Shown piece after piece: positions 51,737 through 62,767 of a stretch of 64,000 bases of DNA (its first letter is position 1; every line of letters begins with the position of its first letter). The translations under genes were made by a program, and so were the position numbers. The notes below the pieces were generated by a model. That model had not been told where the DNA came from and ran no database searches. It saw only the letters and a program-made list of their open reading frames with translations. Source of the stretch: Hydrogenovibrio crunogenus (GTDB taxonomy: Bacteria; Pseudomonadota; Gammaproteobacteria; Thiomicrospirales; Thiomicrospiraceae); NCBI RefSeq assembly GCF_004786015.1, contig NZ_CP032096.1:868001-932000 (forward strand), read 5' to 3'.

Positions 51737-53071
51737 ATGAAAAAAGAAAAAAAATATTTTGGAACGGATGGGATTCGAGATCAAGTTGGTAAAGGCTTGA
51801 TTTGCCCAGATAAAATTTTAAAGCTCGGTTGGGCCACAGGAAAAGTTATCAAAGACCACGGAGAGTCGGTGGTGATGATTGGTAAAGATACTCGCATCTC
51901 AGGTTATATGTTTGAATCAGCTCTAGAAGCTGGCTTTATTGCAGCAGGCGTTGATGTTATGTTGCTTGGTCCTATGCCAACACCTGCTGTTGCTTACTTA
52001 ACGCAAACATTCCATGCCGATGCCGGCATTGTCATTAGTGCATCGCATAATCCGCATTGTGATAATGGCATCAAGTTTTTTTCAACGAAGGGTCAAAAAA
52101 TTTCAGATGCGATAGAACATGAAATCGAAGCAGCATATGAGCAAGACTTGAGCATCGTTCCTTCTTCAAATTTAGGGCGAGCCAAACGAATTGATGATGC
52201 AGCTGGTCGTTATATCGAATTTTGTAAAAGTACATATGAAGGTGCCAAAAAACTAGACGGGTTCAAGATTGTTTTAGATTGCGCACAGGGCGCTACCTAT
52301 CATATTGCGCCAATGGTATTTAAAGAACTGGGTGCTGAAGTGGTTGCGATTGGTGTAGAGCCAGACGGTATTAATATTAATCAAAACTGTGGAGCGACAG
52401 ACTTAGCACAACTTCAAGCACGAGTTGTGGCAGAAAAGGCTGACTTTGGTATTGCATTTGATGGCGATGGTGACCGCGTTATGATGGTGGACGCTCAAGG
52501 GGAAGTGGTTGATGGTGATGAGATTCTATATATCCTCGCTACAGGCACGACTCTTCCTGTAAAAGGTGTGGCAGGAACTTTGATGAGTAATTTAGGATTA
52601 GAAGTCGCCCTGAAAGAAAAAGATATTGAATTGATTCGAACCCAAGTTGGGGATCGTTATGTTATGGAAGCGCTTCGCGAAAAAGGGTGGGTTTTAGGTG
52701 CAGAATCCTCAGGCCATGTGTTGTGTTTAAATAAAACAACAACTGGAGATGGTATTGTTGCAGCCCTTCAAGTGGTTTCGATTATGGTTAATTCGGGTAA
52801 AACGTTAACTGAATTACGACAAGGGATGACAAAATACCCACAAATTTTGCAGAATGTTAGAGTTGAAAGCAAAGCTGGTTTAGACACTAATGTTGCATTG
52901 AAAAAAGCCGTGCAAGCTTCAGAAGATCGTATGGATGGCAAGGGTAGAGTGCTGATTCGGGCTTCAGGCACCGAGCCTCTTATTCGGGTGATGGTAGAAG
53001 GTGACACTAGATCAATGATCGAATCAGAAGTGAAAAGCCTGGTTGAACTGGTTAAAACAGAATTTTGTTAA
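51737..53071 (+). CDS. glmM: Phosphoglucosamine mutase
   Basis: The protein has 444 residues. The phosphoserine loop is VISASHNPHCDNGIKFF; metal loop AFDGDGDRVMMVD; sugar-binding ESSGH; phosphate-binding RASGTEPLIRVMVEG. It makes glucosamine 1-phosphate for peptidoglycan. folP-glmM-tpiA-secG is a standard gammaproteobacterial order. Confidence 0.98.
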   Translation: MKKEKKYFGTDGIRDQVGKGLICPDKILKLGWATGKVIKDHGESVVMIGKDTRISGYMFESALEAGFIAAGVDVMLLGPMPTPAVAYLTQTFHADAGIVISASHNPHCDNGIKFFSTKGQKISDAIEHEIEAAYEQDLSIVPSSNLGRAKRIDDAAGRYIEFCKSTYEGAKKLDGFKIVLDCAQGATYHIAPMVFKELGAEVVAIGVEPDGININQNCGATDLAQLQARVVAEKADFGIAFDGDGDRVMMVDAQGEVVDGDEILYILATGTTLPVKGVAGTLMSNLGLEVALKEKDIELIRTQVGDRYVMEALREKGWVLGAESSGHVLCLNKTTTGDGIVAALQVVSIMVNSGKTLTELRQGMTKYPQILQNVRVESKAGLDTNVALKKAVQASEDRMDGKGRVLIRASGTEPLIRVMVEGDTRSMIESEVKSLVELVKTEFC

Positions 53072-53142
53072 CATTGTCAAGATTGTTTTTTTAAAAAGAA
53101 ACCGCTAATATAGGCGGAATTTTGCGTCGGAGACTAAACAGA

Positions 53143-53904
53143 ATGAGACAGTTATTTGTTGCTGGTAATTGGAAAATGCATGGTGATAAAGCCTCCATTA
53201 AAACACTTGTGACTGGGTTGAATGCGAAAGCAGACAGTGTTGGGGATGTGTTGGTAGCGGTATGTCCGCCTGCAGTTTATCTTGATTATACAAAAAACTG
53301 TTTAATGGTAGATAACATTGCATTAGGTGGTCAAAATATGGCGGTTGAGCCTATGCAAGGTGCTTATACCGGTGAGACATCCGCTGCGATGTTAAAAGAT
53401 GTTGGGTGCCAATATGTCATTCTTGGGCATTCAGAACGTCGAGCTATTTATGGCGAAACTGATCAAGAAATCGCAGCCAAAGTTAAGACTGCATTAACTT
53501 CTGGGTTAACGCCTATTTTATGTGTGGGTGAAACGCTTGAAGAACGTGAGTCAGGTCAGCTTGAGTCGGTTATTTCACAGCAGTTAGATGCGGCTGTTGC
53601 GGAAGTAGGTATTGATCAGTTTTCAAATGTTGTGATTGCTTACGAGCCTGTATGGGCAATTGGAACTGGGAAAACAGCCAGTGCGCAACAAGCACAAGAT
53701 GTTCATGCTTTTATTCGTGGGCAACTAGCGAAGTTGAATCCTTCCGTTGCTGAAAAGGTCATTATTCAATACGGTGGAAGTGTTAAACCTAATAATGCTT
53801 CTGAATTATTTAGTCAGCCAGATATCGATGGTGGATTGATTGGTGGTGCTTCATTAAATGCAGATGACTTTATCGCAATATGTCAGGCTGCAGGAGAGCA
53901 ATAA
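53143..53904 (+). CDS. tpiA: Triosephosphate isomerase
   Basis: The protein has 253 residues from ATG 53143 (GGAG upstream), with [10 protein letters not shown] (active Lys), [11 protein letters not shown] (His), [15 protein letters not shown] (catalytic Glu) and GGSVKPNNA phosphate loop. Glycolytic, cytosolic. The in-frame TTG at 53122 is poorer. Confidence 0.98.
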   Translation: MRQLFVAGNWKMHGDKASIKTLVTGLNAKADSVGDVLVAVCPPAVYLDYTKNCLMVDNIALGGQNMAVEPMQGAYTGETSAAMLKDVGCQYVILGHSERRAIYGETDQEIAAKVKTALTSGLTPILCVGETLEERESGQLESVISQQLDAAVAEVGIDQFSNVVIAYEPVWAIGTGKTASAQQAQDVHAFIRGQLAKLNPSVAEKVIIQYGGSVKPNNASELFSQPDIDGGLIGGASLNADDFIAICQAAGEQ

Positions 53905-53905
53905 A

Positions 53906-54226
53906 ATGTTTCAAATTATTCTGGCTATTCACTTAGTCATCGCATTTATTCTGATTGTGTTGGTGTTGCTACAGCAAGGTAAAGGCGCTGATGCTGGCGC
54001 TAACTTTGGTGGTGGTTCCTCGCAATCCGTATTTGGAAGTAGTGGGTCTAATAACTTTATGTTGAAAATGACTTCTGTAGTCGCAGTTATTTTCTTTATA
54101 ACGAGTTTGGCTCTTGCTTATTTAGGTGCTCAACAAGCGAAAGGGTATCAGAGTGTGGTTCAAAAGCCTGCTGCAGAGCAGAAAGCGACTGATTCAGATA
54201 CCAATGAGCCAGTGGTGCCGAACTAA
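53906..54226 (+). CDS. secG: Protein translocase subunit SecG
   Basis: The protein has 106 residues from ATG 53906, one base after the tpiA stop (AGGAGAGC upstream). Two helices (about 3-22 and 53-74) flank [26 protein letters not shown], the SecG cytosolic loop. The C-terminal tail is acidic and variable. Part of SecYEG. Confidence 0.97.
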   Translation: MFQIILAIHLVIAFILIVLVLLQQGKGADAGANFGGGSSQSVFGSSGSNNFMLKMTSVVAVIFFITSLALAYLGAQQAKGYQSVVQKPAAEQKATDSDTNEPVVPN

Positions 54227-54245
54227 TAAGCTGAAAAAAGAATTT

Positions 54246-54330
54246 GCCGATGTGGTGGAATTGGTAGACACGCTATCTTGAGGGGGTAGTGGCGTAAGCC
54301 GTGCCGGTTCAACTCCGGCCATCGGCACCA
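54246..54330 (+). tRNA. tRNA-Leu (anticodon GAG)
   Basis: 85 nt; acceptor GCCGATG/CATCGGC, discriminator A, encoded CCA, a long variable arm typical of class II tRNAs, and anticodon loop TTGAGGG (GAG). It sits 20 bp after secG with no obvious terminator either side, so it is probably cut out of a transcript reading into nuo. Confidence 0.96.
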
Positions 54331-54390
54331 TATTAAAATAGCATTTTGCTAACTGTTGATCTGGTGGTTGTAAAACAACTGCTAAAAGTG

Positions 54391-54408
54391 TCAGAGTCAA
54401 AACTCTGA
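54391..54408 (+). promoter_or_regulatory. Leader hairpin before nuoA
   Basis: TCAGAGT and ACTCTGA form a perfect 7-bp stem with a CAAA loop, ending 8 bases before the GAGG of nuoA. There is no T-run, so it is not a terminator; an mRNA-processing or stability role is possible. Confidence 0.4.
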
Positions 54409-54429
54409 ACGAGAAGAGGCTTGAAACCT

Positions 54430-54786
54430 ATGCTAGAAAATTACTTACCTATCCTAGTATTTGTCGTACTTGGGATTCTTTTTGGAGTGGGGCCTATTTT
54501 AGTAGGTTACTTACTGGGTCCACAAAGACCGGATTCTGAAAAACTTTCACCCTATGAGTGTGGTTTTGAAGCATTTGAAGACTCCAGAATGAAGTTCGAT
54601 GTACGGTTTTACCTAGTCGCAATTTTGTTCATTATTTTTGATTTAGAAATTGCTTTTCTATTTCCATGGGCGGTTGCATTAGAAGAAGTCGGTACATTTG
54701 GTTTGCTGGCTATGGGAGTTTTTCTAACATTGTTAGTTGTCGGTTTTATTTATGAGTGGAAAAAAGGAGCGCTGGAATGGGAATAG
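54430..54786 (+). CDS. nuoA: NADH dehydrogenase subunit A
   Basis: The protein has 118 residues from ATG 54430. Three helices; [57 protein letters not shown] is the subunit signature region (seen in shorter pieces). First gene of the complex I operon, next to tRNA-Leu. It overlaps nuoB by 10 bp. Confidence 0.97.
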   Translation: MLENYLPILVFVVLGILFGVGPILVGYLLGPQRPDSEKLSPYECGFEAFEDSRMKFDVRFYLVAILFIIFDLEIAFLFPWAVALEEVGTFGLLAMGVFLTLLVVGFIYEWKKGALEWE

Positions 54787-55253
54787 AAGGCGTTTTAAAG
54801 GAAGGGGTTGTCACTACTTCAGCTGATAAATTAATTAACTGGGCGCGTACGGGTTCGCTGTGGCCAATGACCTTCGGTTTAGCTTGTTGTGCAGTTGAAA
54901 TGATGCATGCTGGTGCCTCTAGGTACGACTTGGATCGTTTTGGTATTATTTTCAGACCGAGTCCTAGGCAATCGGATGTCATGATCGTTGCGGGCACATT
55001 AGTGAATAAGATGGCACCTGCATTACGAAAAGTTTACGACCAAATGGCTGAGCCAAGATGGGTTATCTCAATGGGATCATGTGCGAATGGTGGAGGATAT
55101 TACCATTATTCATACTCTGTAGTCAGAGGCTGTGATCGCATTGTCCCCGTAGATGTCTACGTACCAGGGTGTCCTCCAACAGCGGAAGCTTTGTTGTATG
55201 GCATCATCCAGTTACAAAACAAAATTAAACGCACAAATACCATTGCGCGATAA
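54777..55253 (+). CDS. nuoB: NADH dehydrogenase subunit B
   Basis: The protein has 158 residues from ATG 54777, after AAGGAGCGCTGGA. The N2 cluster ligands include [12 protein letters not shown] and [15 protein letters not shown], with [16 protein letters not shown]. It carries the terminal iron-sulfur cluster next to the quinone site. Confidence 0.98.
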   Translation: MGIEGVLKEGVVTTSADKLINWARTGSLWPMTFGLACCAVEMMHAGASRYDLDRFGIIFRPSPRQSDVMIVAGTLVNKMAPALRKVYDQMAEPRWVISMGSCANGGGYYHYSYSVVRGCDRIVPVDVYVPGCPPTAEALLYGIIQLQNKIKRTNTIAR

Positions 55254-55277
55254 CGTCAAGCAGAGCGGGAAAAGTTT

Positions 55278-55949
55278 ATGAAACAATCTGTTTTAGATTT
55301 ACAAGCGACGATTCAAGAAACACTGGGCGATGCAATTGTTGTCTCGGATATCAAGCTTGATGAATTAACAGTGGAGCTAGCTCCAGAACAGTCTTTATCG
55401 GCGCTTACAAAACTGAAAGAAAAGCTAGGGTTTGATCAACTCATTGATGTCTGTGGTGTGGATTATCTAGCTTACGGTGATGTAACGTGGGAAACGCGCA
55501 AAGCCGCCAACTCTGGATTTAGCCGAGGTGTCTTTGATTTTGCAGAAGAAGATAATGAATCCGATACCAATATTCCTCGCCGTTTTGCTGTGGTGTATCA
55601 CTTATTATCGGTTGAGAATAACCGTCGTGTCCGAGTGAAAGTTTTTCCTGAAGACACTCAAATGCCAATGGTTGATTCTGTTGTTTCTGTCTGGAACTGC
55701 GCAGACTGGTTTGAACGTGAGGCGTTTGATTTATTTGGTATTTTGTTCAATGGTCACCCTGATTTACGTCGAATTTTGACAGATTATGGTTTTGTTGGAC
55801 ATCCATTACGAAAAGACTTCCCTTTAACTGGGCATGTTGAAATGCGTTATGACGCTGAAAAGGGTCGTGTTGTTTATGAACCTGTCACGATTGAGAATCG
55901 AGTGAATGTTCCTCGCGTCATTCGTAATGATGTAGAGCCAAAAGGATAA
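55278..55949 (+). CDS. nuoC: NADH dehydrogenase subunit C
   Basis: The protein has 223 residues with the 30-kDa-subunit signature [12 protein letters not shown]-like RRVRVKVF and [39 protein letters not shown]. It is a separate gene, unlike the fused nuoCD of E. coli. Confidence 0.97.
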   Translation: MKQSVLDLQATIQETLGDAIVVSDIKLDELTVELAPEQSLSALTKLKEKLGFDQLIDVCGVDYLAYGDVTWETRKAANSGFSRGVFDFAEEDNESDTNIPRRFAVVYHLLSVENNRRVRVKVFPEDTQMPMVDSVVSVWNCADWFEREAFDLFGILFNGHPDLRRILTDYGFVGHPLRKDFPLTGHVEMRYDAEKGRVVYEPVTIENRVNVPRVIRNDVEPKG

Positions 55950-55962
55950 GTAGAGAATAATT

Positions 55963-57216
55963 ATGTCAGAAATTCGTAACTATACCCTGAATTTTGGTCC
56001 GCAGCATCCTTCCGCGCATGGTGTGTTGCGTTTGGTTTTGGAACTGGATGGGGAAACCATCGTTCGCTCTGATCCGCATATCGGGTTATTGCACCGTGGA
56101 ACTGAAAAATTAGCTGAATATAAGCCATACAATCATTCAATTGGTTATATGGATCGTTTGGACTATGTCTCGATGATGGCCAATGAGCATGCTTATGTTA
56201 TGGGCATTGAAAAAATGTTAGGCATTGAAGTACCAGAGCGTGCCCAATATATTCGAGTCATGTTTGATGAAATTACCCGAATTTTGAACCACTTGATGTG
56301 GTTAGGTGCACATGCCCTAGATATTGGAGCCATGACTGTCTTCTTATACGCGTTTAGAGAACGTGAAGACTTGATGGATTGTTATGAAGCAGTTTCCGGT
56401 GCACGTATGCATGCAACCTACTATCGTCCAGGTGGCGTGTATCGTGACTTACCAGAGAGCATGACTAAGTATGAAGAGTCAAAGTGGCATTCTGGTAAAA
56501 AACTAGACCAGTTGAATGAAACACGAGAAGGGTCCTTGCTGGATTTTATTGAAGCCTTTACTGAGCGTTTCCCTGGTTATGTTGATGAATATGAAACATT
56601 GTTGACGGATAACCGTATTTGGAAACAAAGAACGGTTGATATCGGAATCGTTTCACCAGAAAGAGCGTTGCAATTAGGGTTTACAGGGCCAATGTTGCGT
56701 GGTTCAGGCATTGCATGGGATTTACGTAAGAAACAACCTTATGAAGTTTACGATAAATTGGATTTTGACATTCCAGTCGGTGCAACAGGTGACTGTTATG
56801 ATCGTTATTTGGTTCGCGTGGCTGAAATGCGTGAATCCAACAAAATTATCAAACAATGTGTGAAATGGTTAAAAGAAAACCCAGGCCCGGTTATTTCGGA
56901 TGATCATAAGGTCACTCCGCCTTCACGTGAAGATGCTAAATCTAACATGGAGGCCTTGATTCACCATTTTAAACTGTTTACAGAAGGGTATTCTGTACCA
57001 GAAGGGGAGTCTTATACTGCGGTTGAGCATCCTAAAGGTGAGTTTGGTATTTATATGGTATCGGATGGTGCAAATAAACCATACCGTCTGAAAGTCAGAG
57101 CACCAGGCTTTGCTCATTTGGCCTCTTTAGATGAAATGGCCAAGGGGCATATGATTGCTGACGTAGTGGCCATTATCGGAACACAAGACATCGTATTTGG
57201 GGAGGTTGACCGATGA
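55963..57216 (+). CDS. nuoD: NADH dehydrogenase subunit D
   Basis: The protein has 417 residues, the 49-kDa quinone-site subunit: [50 protein letters not shown] and [17 protein letters not shown]. It overlaps nuoE by 4 bp (ATGA). Confidence 0.98.
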   Translation: MSEIRNYTLNFGPQHPSAHGVLRLVLELDGETIVRSDPHIGLLHRGTEKLAEYKPYNHSIGYMDRLDYVSMMANEHAYVMGIEKMLGIEVPERAQYIRVMFDEITRILNHLMWLGAHALDIGAMTVFLYAFREREDLMDCYEAVSGARMHATYYRPGGVYRDLPESMTKYEESKWHSGKKLDQLNETREGSLLDFIEAFTERFPGYVDEYETLLTDNRIWKQRTVDIGIVSPERALQLGFTGPMLRGSGIAWDLRKKQPYEVYDKLDFDIPVGATGDCYDRYLVRVAEMRESNKIIKQCVKWLKENPGPVISDDHKVTPPSREDAKSNMEALIHHFKLFTEGYSVPEGESYTAVEHPKGEFGIYMVSDGANKPYRLKVRAPGFAHLASLDEMAKGHMIADVVAIIGTQDIVFGEVDR

Positions 57217-57707
57217 GCTCAACTGTAGAAAACATCATTCAAGGGTCTGTTAAAGAACGCATTGATCGCTGGGTAGCTCGTTACCCAGATGATCAAAAGC
57301 AATCAGCTGTTATGGCTGCTTTACGTATTGTTCAAGAAACAAACGGAGGGCATTTGACAACAGAATTGATGGATCAGATTGCTGATTATCTTGAGATGCC
57401 GCCTATTGCCGTTTATGAAGTCGCAACTTTTTATGGCAACTATGAGCATGAACCAGTCGGAAAGCATAAGATTTGTTTGTGTAACAGCATCTCTTGTATG
57501 TTACGAGGCAATGATGAGATTCTGGCTCATATGGAAAAGAAATTGAACATCAAGCCGGGTGAAGTGACAGAAGATGGACGCTTTTCGATTAAGAAGGTTG
57601 AATGTTTAGGCGCCTGTGGTGGTGCTCCCATGATGCAAATCGGTAAGACATATTATGAAAACTTAACAGAAGCTTCTGTTGACGAAATTTTAGACGGGTT
57701 GGAGTAA
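57213..57707 (+). CDS. nuoE: NADH dehydrogenase subunit E
   Basis: The protein has 164 residues, thioredoxin-like, with 2Fe-2S ligands in [10 protein letters not shown] and [11 protein letters not shown]. Peripheral arm. It starts within the nuoD stop. Confidence 0.97.
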   Translation: MSSTVENIIQGSVKERIDRWVARYPDDQKQSAVMAALRIVQETNGGHLTTELMDQIADYLEMPPIAVYEVATFYGNYEHEPVGKHKICLCNSISCMLRGNDEILAHMEKKLNIKPGEVTEDGRFSIKKVECLGACGGAPMMQIGKTYYENLTEASVDEILDGLE

Positions 57708-57711
57708 TCGA

Positions 57712-58992
57712 ATGGTTCATCAAAATGAAAACTGTTTCCGTTTAAACCACCTGGACAACTCGTGGGATATTGAAACTTATATCGCCAACGGTGGTTACGA
57801 AGTCTGGAAAAAAGTATTAGCAGGTGAAATGTCACCTCAAGAAATCATTGACGAAGTGAAAACGTCGAATATTCGTGGGCGCGGTGGAGCTGGCTTCCCA
57901 ACAGGGCTGAAGTGGAGCTTTATGAACCGTGCCGCACCTGGCCCGAAATATATTGTCTGTAACTCCGATGAAGGGGAACCAGGCACGTTTAAAGACAGAG
58001 ATATTCTACGTTATAACCCACATGCCTTAGTGGAAGGTATGATGATTGCCGGTTATGTGATTGGTGCTTGTGCTGGTTATAACTATATTCGAGGTGAGTT
58101 CTGGGAACCTTATCAGCGCTTCCAAGGAGCAATTGATCAAGCTCGAAAAGCTGGTTTATTAGGTAAGAATATTTTAGGATCAGGCTATGATTTTGATCTG
58201 TTCACACACTTAGGTGCTGGGGCTTATATTTGTGGTGAAGAGACGGCATTGATTGAGTCACTAGAAGGCAAGAAAGGTCAACCAAGATTTAAGCCGCCTT
58301 TCCCTGCCAGCTATGGCCTATATGGTAAGCCAACCACGATTAATAACACTGAGACGTTGGCTTCAATTCCAATGATTCTTGCAAAAGGTGGTGATTGGTT
58401 CTGTGATTTGGGTGTGCCGAATGCGGGTGGAACGAAATGTTACTCCGTATCGGGGCATGTCAACAATCCAGGCAACTTTGAAGTCCGTATGGGAACCCCA
58501 TTTAAAGACTTATTAGAGTTGGCAGGTGGTATCTGGAAAGGACGTGAATTAAAAGCGGTTATTCCCGGTGGTGCCTCAACAGCCATTCTCCCTGCGGAAA
58601 AAGCAATGGCAATGAACATGGATTATGATTCGATTGCAAAAGCCGGTTCATTCCTGGGTGCGGGATCGGTCATCATTATGGATGACCAAACAGATATTGT
58701 AAAAGTCATGGAAAACCTCAGTCATTTTTACTGGGACGAGTCGTGTGGTCAATGCACTCCTTGTCGTGAAGGGACTGGTTGGTTATACCGTGTCTTGAAA
58801 AGAATTCGTTCTGGTAAAGGACGTCCTGAAGATATCGAAGCCTTGAAAGATGTCTCGGGCAAAATTATGGGGCGTGTTATTTGTGGTTTAGGTGATGCAG
58901 CAACGATTGGTTTAACCAGTGCGTTAGAACATTACGAACATGAATTCCGTCATTATATTGATCACGGTTGTAGCATTTACGACAAGCAATAA
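57712..58992 (+). CDS. nuoF: NADH dehydrogenase subunit F
   Basis: The protein has 426 residues. NADH/FMN site: [48 protein letters not shown]; 4Fe-4S ligands in [12 protein letters not shown]. It takes electrons from NADH. Confidence 0.98.
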   Translation: MVHQNENCFRLNHLDNSWDIETYIANGGYEVWKKVLAGEMSPQEIIDEVKTSNIRGRGGAGFPTGLKWSFMNRAAPGPKYIVCNSDEGEPGTFKDRDILRYNPHALVEGMMIAGYVIGACAGYNYIRGEFWEPYQRFQGAIDQARKAGLLGKNILGSGYDFDLFTHLGAGAYICGEETALIESLEGKKGQPRFKPPFPASYGLYGKPTTINNTETLASIPMILAKGGDWFCDLGVPNAGGTKCYSVSGHVNNPGNFEVRMGTPFKDLLELAGGIWKGRELKAVIPGGASTAILPAEKAMAMNMDYDSIAKAGSFLGAGSVIIMDDQTDIVKVMENLSHFYWDESCGQCTPCREGTGWLYRVLKRIRSGKGRPEDIEALKDVSGKIMGRVICGLGDAATIGLTSALEHYEHEFRHYIDHGCSIYDKQ

Positions 58993-59045
58993 TAAGTTGT
59001 TTGTTAAGTGCGTAAAATGCCCCCAATAAAATTTAGGTTTAAATT

Positions 59046-61148
59046 ATGGTAAAAATTGAGATTAACGGACAAATGGTTGAAGCTCATGAAGGCGACATGC
59101 TGATAGATGTCGCTGATGATGCTCAAATCTCTATTCCACGATTCTGTTATCACAAAAAACTTTCAATCGCAGCAAACTGTCGTATGTGTTTGGTCGAGGT
59201 TGAAGGTGCACCTAAAGCATTACCTGCTTGTGCAACGCCGGTAACAGACGGCATGAAAGTTCATACGAAATCTGAAAAAGCCGTCGCGGCACAGAAATCG
59301 GTTATGGAATTTTTACTGATTAACCATCCTTTGGATTGCCCTATTTGTGACCAAGGTGGTGAGTGTGAGTTACAAGACGTTGCGATGGAATATGGTGATG
59401 ATGTTTCACAATATTCTGAAGCCAAACGAATCCTGGGCGATAAAAACATCGGTTCTCTGATCCATACTGATATGACGCGTTGCATCCACTGTACCCGTTG
59501 TGTCCGTTTTGGTCAGGAAATTGGTGGCATGATGGAACTGGGTGCGACCGGTCGTAGTGAGTGGATGGAAATTGGAACCTATATTGAAAAGTCCGTCACT
59601 TCAGAGCTTTCAGGAAATATGATTGATTTATGTCCTGTTGGTGCTTTGACATCTAAACCTTTCCGTTATTCTGCTCGTCCTTGGGAGCTGAAATCTCATA
59701 AGACAATTGCCCCACATGATAGTATTGGATCCAACATTATCCTGCACTCCAAAAACAATATCGTAAAACGTGTTGTGCCGGATGATAATGAATCAGTCAA
59801 TGAAGTCTGGATTTCAGATAGAGACCGATTCTCATATGAAGCCTTAAACAGTGATGACCGTTTATTGCACCCAATGATCAAAGAGAAAGGTCAGTGGAAG
59901 CAGGTTGATTGGGAAACGGCTTTAGCATATGCGGCTAAAAAATTAAAAGACTACAGTCATGCAGATGCTAGCAAAGTGGGTGTGTTGGCATCGCCTAATG
60001 CCACTCTGGAAGAGCTTTACCTGCTACAAAAATTAGCGCGTGCAGTCGGAGTTGAAAACTTGGATCATCGTCTACGACAAGCTGATTTCAGTCTGGATAA
60101 AGCGGGGTTTGTTGCACCTAAGCTGAACCATTCATTAAAAGACGTTGAGTCTCTGGATAATATTTTATTGGTCGGTTCTTACCTAAGAAAAGAAATTCCA
60201 TTATTAAATCATCGCGTACGTAATGCACACTTAAATGGTGCGGTTGTGTCTGCGGTGAACCCGATTGATTTTGAGTTTAACTTTAAGCTGAACCAACAAC
60301 TGGTCTCTGAGAATCTGGTCAATGAATTAGCCGGTATTGCGAAAGCGGTAGCGGATTTGACCGGTAAAAACGACCAGGCCTGGTTAAAATCTGTTGAAGC
60401 GACTGAAGCCCAAACGCAGGTTGCGAAAAGCTTAGTGGATGCTAAGAATGCGTCGATCATGGTTGGGCAGATTGCTCAAATGGATAAACATTATGCAGAG
60501 ATTGTAAAACTAGCGAATCTAATTGCTGACATGACGTCCATTCAATTGAATATATTGCCAATCACTGCTAATGAAGTCGGTGCACATATGACTGGTTTCA
60601 TTCCTAAAAATGGCTTGAATGTATCCGATATGGTTTCTGGAAACATGAAAGCATTCATTAACTTAGGTATTGAACCTGAAAAAGATCTTCAAGATGGCAG
60701 CTTGGCTTTGAAGGCCATGCAAGAAGCTGAGTGTGTGATTAACTTAACAGCTTTTGATACGGAAGCTCAGCGTGAATATGCAGACATTCTGTTGCCGATT
60801 TCAACATTTGCTGAAACGGCTGGAACATTTGTGAACGCGTGTGGTGTAAAGCAATCTTTCAAAATGGCAGTAGAGCCGCAAGGCGATGCCAAGCCTGCAT
60901 GGAAAATTTTCCGAGTACTTGGCAATATGCTTGAGTTAGATGGATTTGAATACACGCATGCTAATCAAGTGATGGCTGATGTTGCAGATGAAACACAATC
61001 AGTTGATCTTTCGACATCAACAATCGAACTACCAGCTGATGCAGATTTAATCGGAACACAATTAATTTCCATGTATCAAGTGGATGCTCTAGTAAGACGT
61101 TCTCCGTCATTACAAGCAACGCCTGATGCTCAGGTTGTGACAAATTAA
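59046..61148 (+). CDS. nuoG: NADH dehydrogenase subunit G
   Basis: The protein has 700 residues. N-terminal 2Fe-2S (PRFCYHKKLSIAANCRMCLVEV), then HPLDCPICDQGGECELQD and CIHCTRCVRFGQEI cluster motifs and a molybdopterin-enzyme-like remainder without cofactor. It is of the shorter kind (E. coli NuoG is about 900). CCAGGCCTGG at 60374-60383 is in frame as Asp-Gln-Ala-Trp in a variable linker (GKNDQAWLKS). Confidence 0.97.
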   Translation: MVKIEINGQMVEAHEGDMLIDVADDAQISIPRFCYHKKLSIAANCRMCLVEVEGAPKALPACATPVTDGMKVHTKSEKAVAAQKSVMEFLLINHPLDCPICDQGGECELQDVAMEYGDDVSQYSEAKRILGDKNIGSLIHTDMTRCIHCTRCVRFGQEIGGMMELGATGRSEWMEIGTYIEKSVTSELSGNMIDLCPVGALTSKPFRYSARPWELKSHKTIAPHDSIGSNIILHSKNNIVKRVVPDDNESVNEVWISDRDRFSYEALNSDDRLLHPMIKEKGQWKQVDWETALAYAAKKLKDYSHADASKVGVLASPNATLEELYLLQKLARAVGVENLDHRLRQADFSLDKAGFVAPKLNHSLKDVESLDNILLVGSYLRKEIPLLNHRVRNAHLNGAVVSAVNPIDFEFNFKLNQQLVSENLVNELAGIAKAVADLTGKNDQAWLKSVEATEAQTQVAKSLVDAKNASIMVGQIAQMDKHYAEIVKLANLIADMTSIQLNILPITANEVGAHMTGFIPKNGLNVSDMVSGNMKAFINLGIEPEKDLQDGSLALKAMQEAECVINLTAFDTEAQREYADILLPISTFAETAGTFVNACGVKQSFKMAVEPQGDAKPAWKIFRVLGNMLELDGFEYTHANQVMADVADETQSVDLSTSTIELPADADLIGTQLISMYQVDALVRRSPSLQATPDAQVVTN

Positions 61149-61167
61149 GGATAGAGGATAAATAAAT

Positions 61168-62232
61168 ATGTTTGATGCGTTACAAGCCTGGCTTTCCTCA
61201 TTTCTATTTGATTGGTTAGCGGTTTTAATTACTTTAGTTTTACAAGCAGTGATTGTTATCTTGCCGGTGATGATTACAGTGGCATGGTTGACTTATGCTG
61301 AACGTAAAGTCATCGGTTACATGCAAGTGCGCATGGGGCCAAACCGAGTCGGACCTGGCGGATGGTTACAACCGATTGCTGATGCGATTAAAGCCATGAC
61401 GAAGGAAGTTGTCATTCCTACCCAGTCGAATAAATATTTATTCATTATTGCACCTATTCTTGCATTGGCACCGGCTGTTGCTGCATGGGCGGTTATTCCG
61501 TTCGATGCCAATGGTGTGGTGGCGGCTGATATTAATGCCGGTGTGCTTTATGTTCTTGCGGTTGCCTCCATTGGGGTATACGGTATCGTCATTTCCGGTT
61601 GGGCTTCCAACTCGAAATATGCTTTCCTAGGGGCTTTACGTGCATCCGCTCAGAAGATTTCTTATGAAATCGCAATGGGCTTTGCATTAGTAACCGTATT
61701 GATGGTGGCCGACACCATGAATCTAACGGGCATTGTTGAAGGACAACAAGGGGGGATCTGGAATTGGTACTGGATTCCGTTACTGCCGATGTTCTTCGTT
61801 TATTTCATTTCCGGTTTAGCTGAAACCAACCGTGCGCCATTTGATGTGGCAGAAGGGGAATCAGAAATCGTAGCCGGTTTCCATGTGGAATACTCAGGGA
61901 TGGCATTTGCAGTTTTCTTCTTAGCAGAATACGCCATGATGATTTTAATCTCCTTTATGACCGCCATTATGTTTTTAGGTGGATGGTATTCTCCGTTTGA
62001 AGGTGTTCCTGGATTAGAGTCACTCTTTAGCTGGGTGCCTGGATTTATTTGGCTGTTCGCTAAAGTTGCTTTCTTATTGTTCTTATTCTTATGGTTCCGT
62101 GCGACCTTCCCACGCTATCGTTATGATCAGATCATGCGTTTGGGTTGGAAGGTATTGATTCCTGTCACGATTGTATGGGTCTTTGTCGTAGGGATTATGG
62201 AATATTTTAAAGTTAGTCCTTGGTTCAATTAA
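61168..62232 (+). CDS. nuoH: NADH dehydrogenase subunit H
   Basis: The protein has 354 residues and eight helices; [40 protein letters not shown] and [30 protein letters not shown] line the quinone chamber at the arm junction. Confidence 0.98.
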   Translation: MFDALQAWLSSFLFDWLAVLITLVLQAVIVILPVMITVAWLTYAERKVIGYMQVRMGPNRVGPGGWLQPIADAIKAMTKEVVIPTQSNKYLFIIAPILALAPAVAAWAVIPFDANGVVAADINAGVLYVLAVASIGVYGIVISGWASNSKYAFLGALRASAQKISYEIAMGFALVTVLMVADTMNLTGIVEGQQGGIWNWYWIPLLPMFFVYFISGLAETNRAPFDVAEGESEIVAGFHVEYSGMAFAVFFLAEYAMMILISFMTAIMFLGGWYSPFEGVPGLESLFSWVPGFIWLFAKVAFLLFLFLWFRATFPRYRYDQIMRLGWKVLIPVTIVWVFVVGIMEYFKVSPWFN

Positions 62233-62242
62233 GAGGTTAAAA

Positions 62243-62734
62243 ATGATTGCATTTATTAAACATCAAGTAAAAACCTTTGGATTGATTGAGTTATTCAAGG
62301 GGTTAGCTGTAACGGGTAAGTACTTATTTAAAAAGAAAATTACGGTGCGTTACCCAGAAGAAAAAACACCTTTATCTCCACGTTTCCGCGGCCATCATGC
62401 CTTACGTCGTTATGAAAATGGTGAAGAACGTTGTATTGCCTGTAAGCTGTGTGAAGCAGTTTGTCCTGCAAATGCGATTACCATTGAATCAGAAGAGCGT
62501 GAAGACGGTACTCGTAGAACAACGCAATATGATATTGACATGTTTAAGTGTATTTATTGTGGCTTCTGTGAAGAAGCGTGTCCGGTTGATGCGGTGGTAG
62601 AAACACGTGTGTTCGAGTATGAGTTTCACGAGCGTGGTTCGCATATTATGACTAAAGAGCAACTGTTGGCTTTTGGTGATAAACACGAAAGCCAAATTGC
62701 TGCTGACCGAGCAGCGGATGCTAAGTATCGTTAA
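62243..62734 (+). CDS. nuoI: NADH dehydrogenase subunit I
   Basis: The protein has 163 residues with two 4Fe-4S motifs: [12 protein letters not shown] and [12 protein letters not shown]. It carries the N6a and N6b clusters leading to NuoB. Confidence 0.98.
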   Translation: MIAFIKHQVKTFGLIELFKGLAVTGKYLFKKKITVRYPEEKTPLSPRFRGHHALRRYENGEERCIACKLCEAVCPANAITIESEEREDGTRRTTQYDIDMFKCIYCGFCEEACPVDAVVETRVFEYEFHERGSHIMTKEQLLAFGDKHESQIAADRAADAKYR

Positions 62735-62767
62735 TTATTACCGTTAATATCAAAGAGAATGTGTTAA

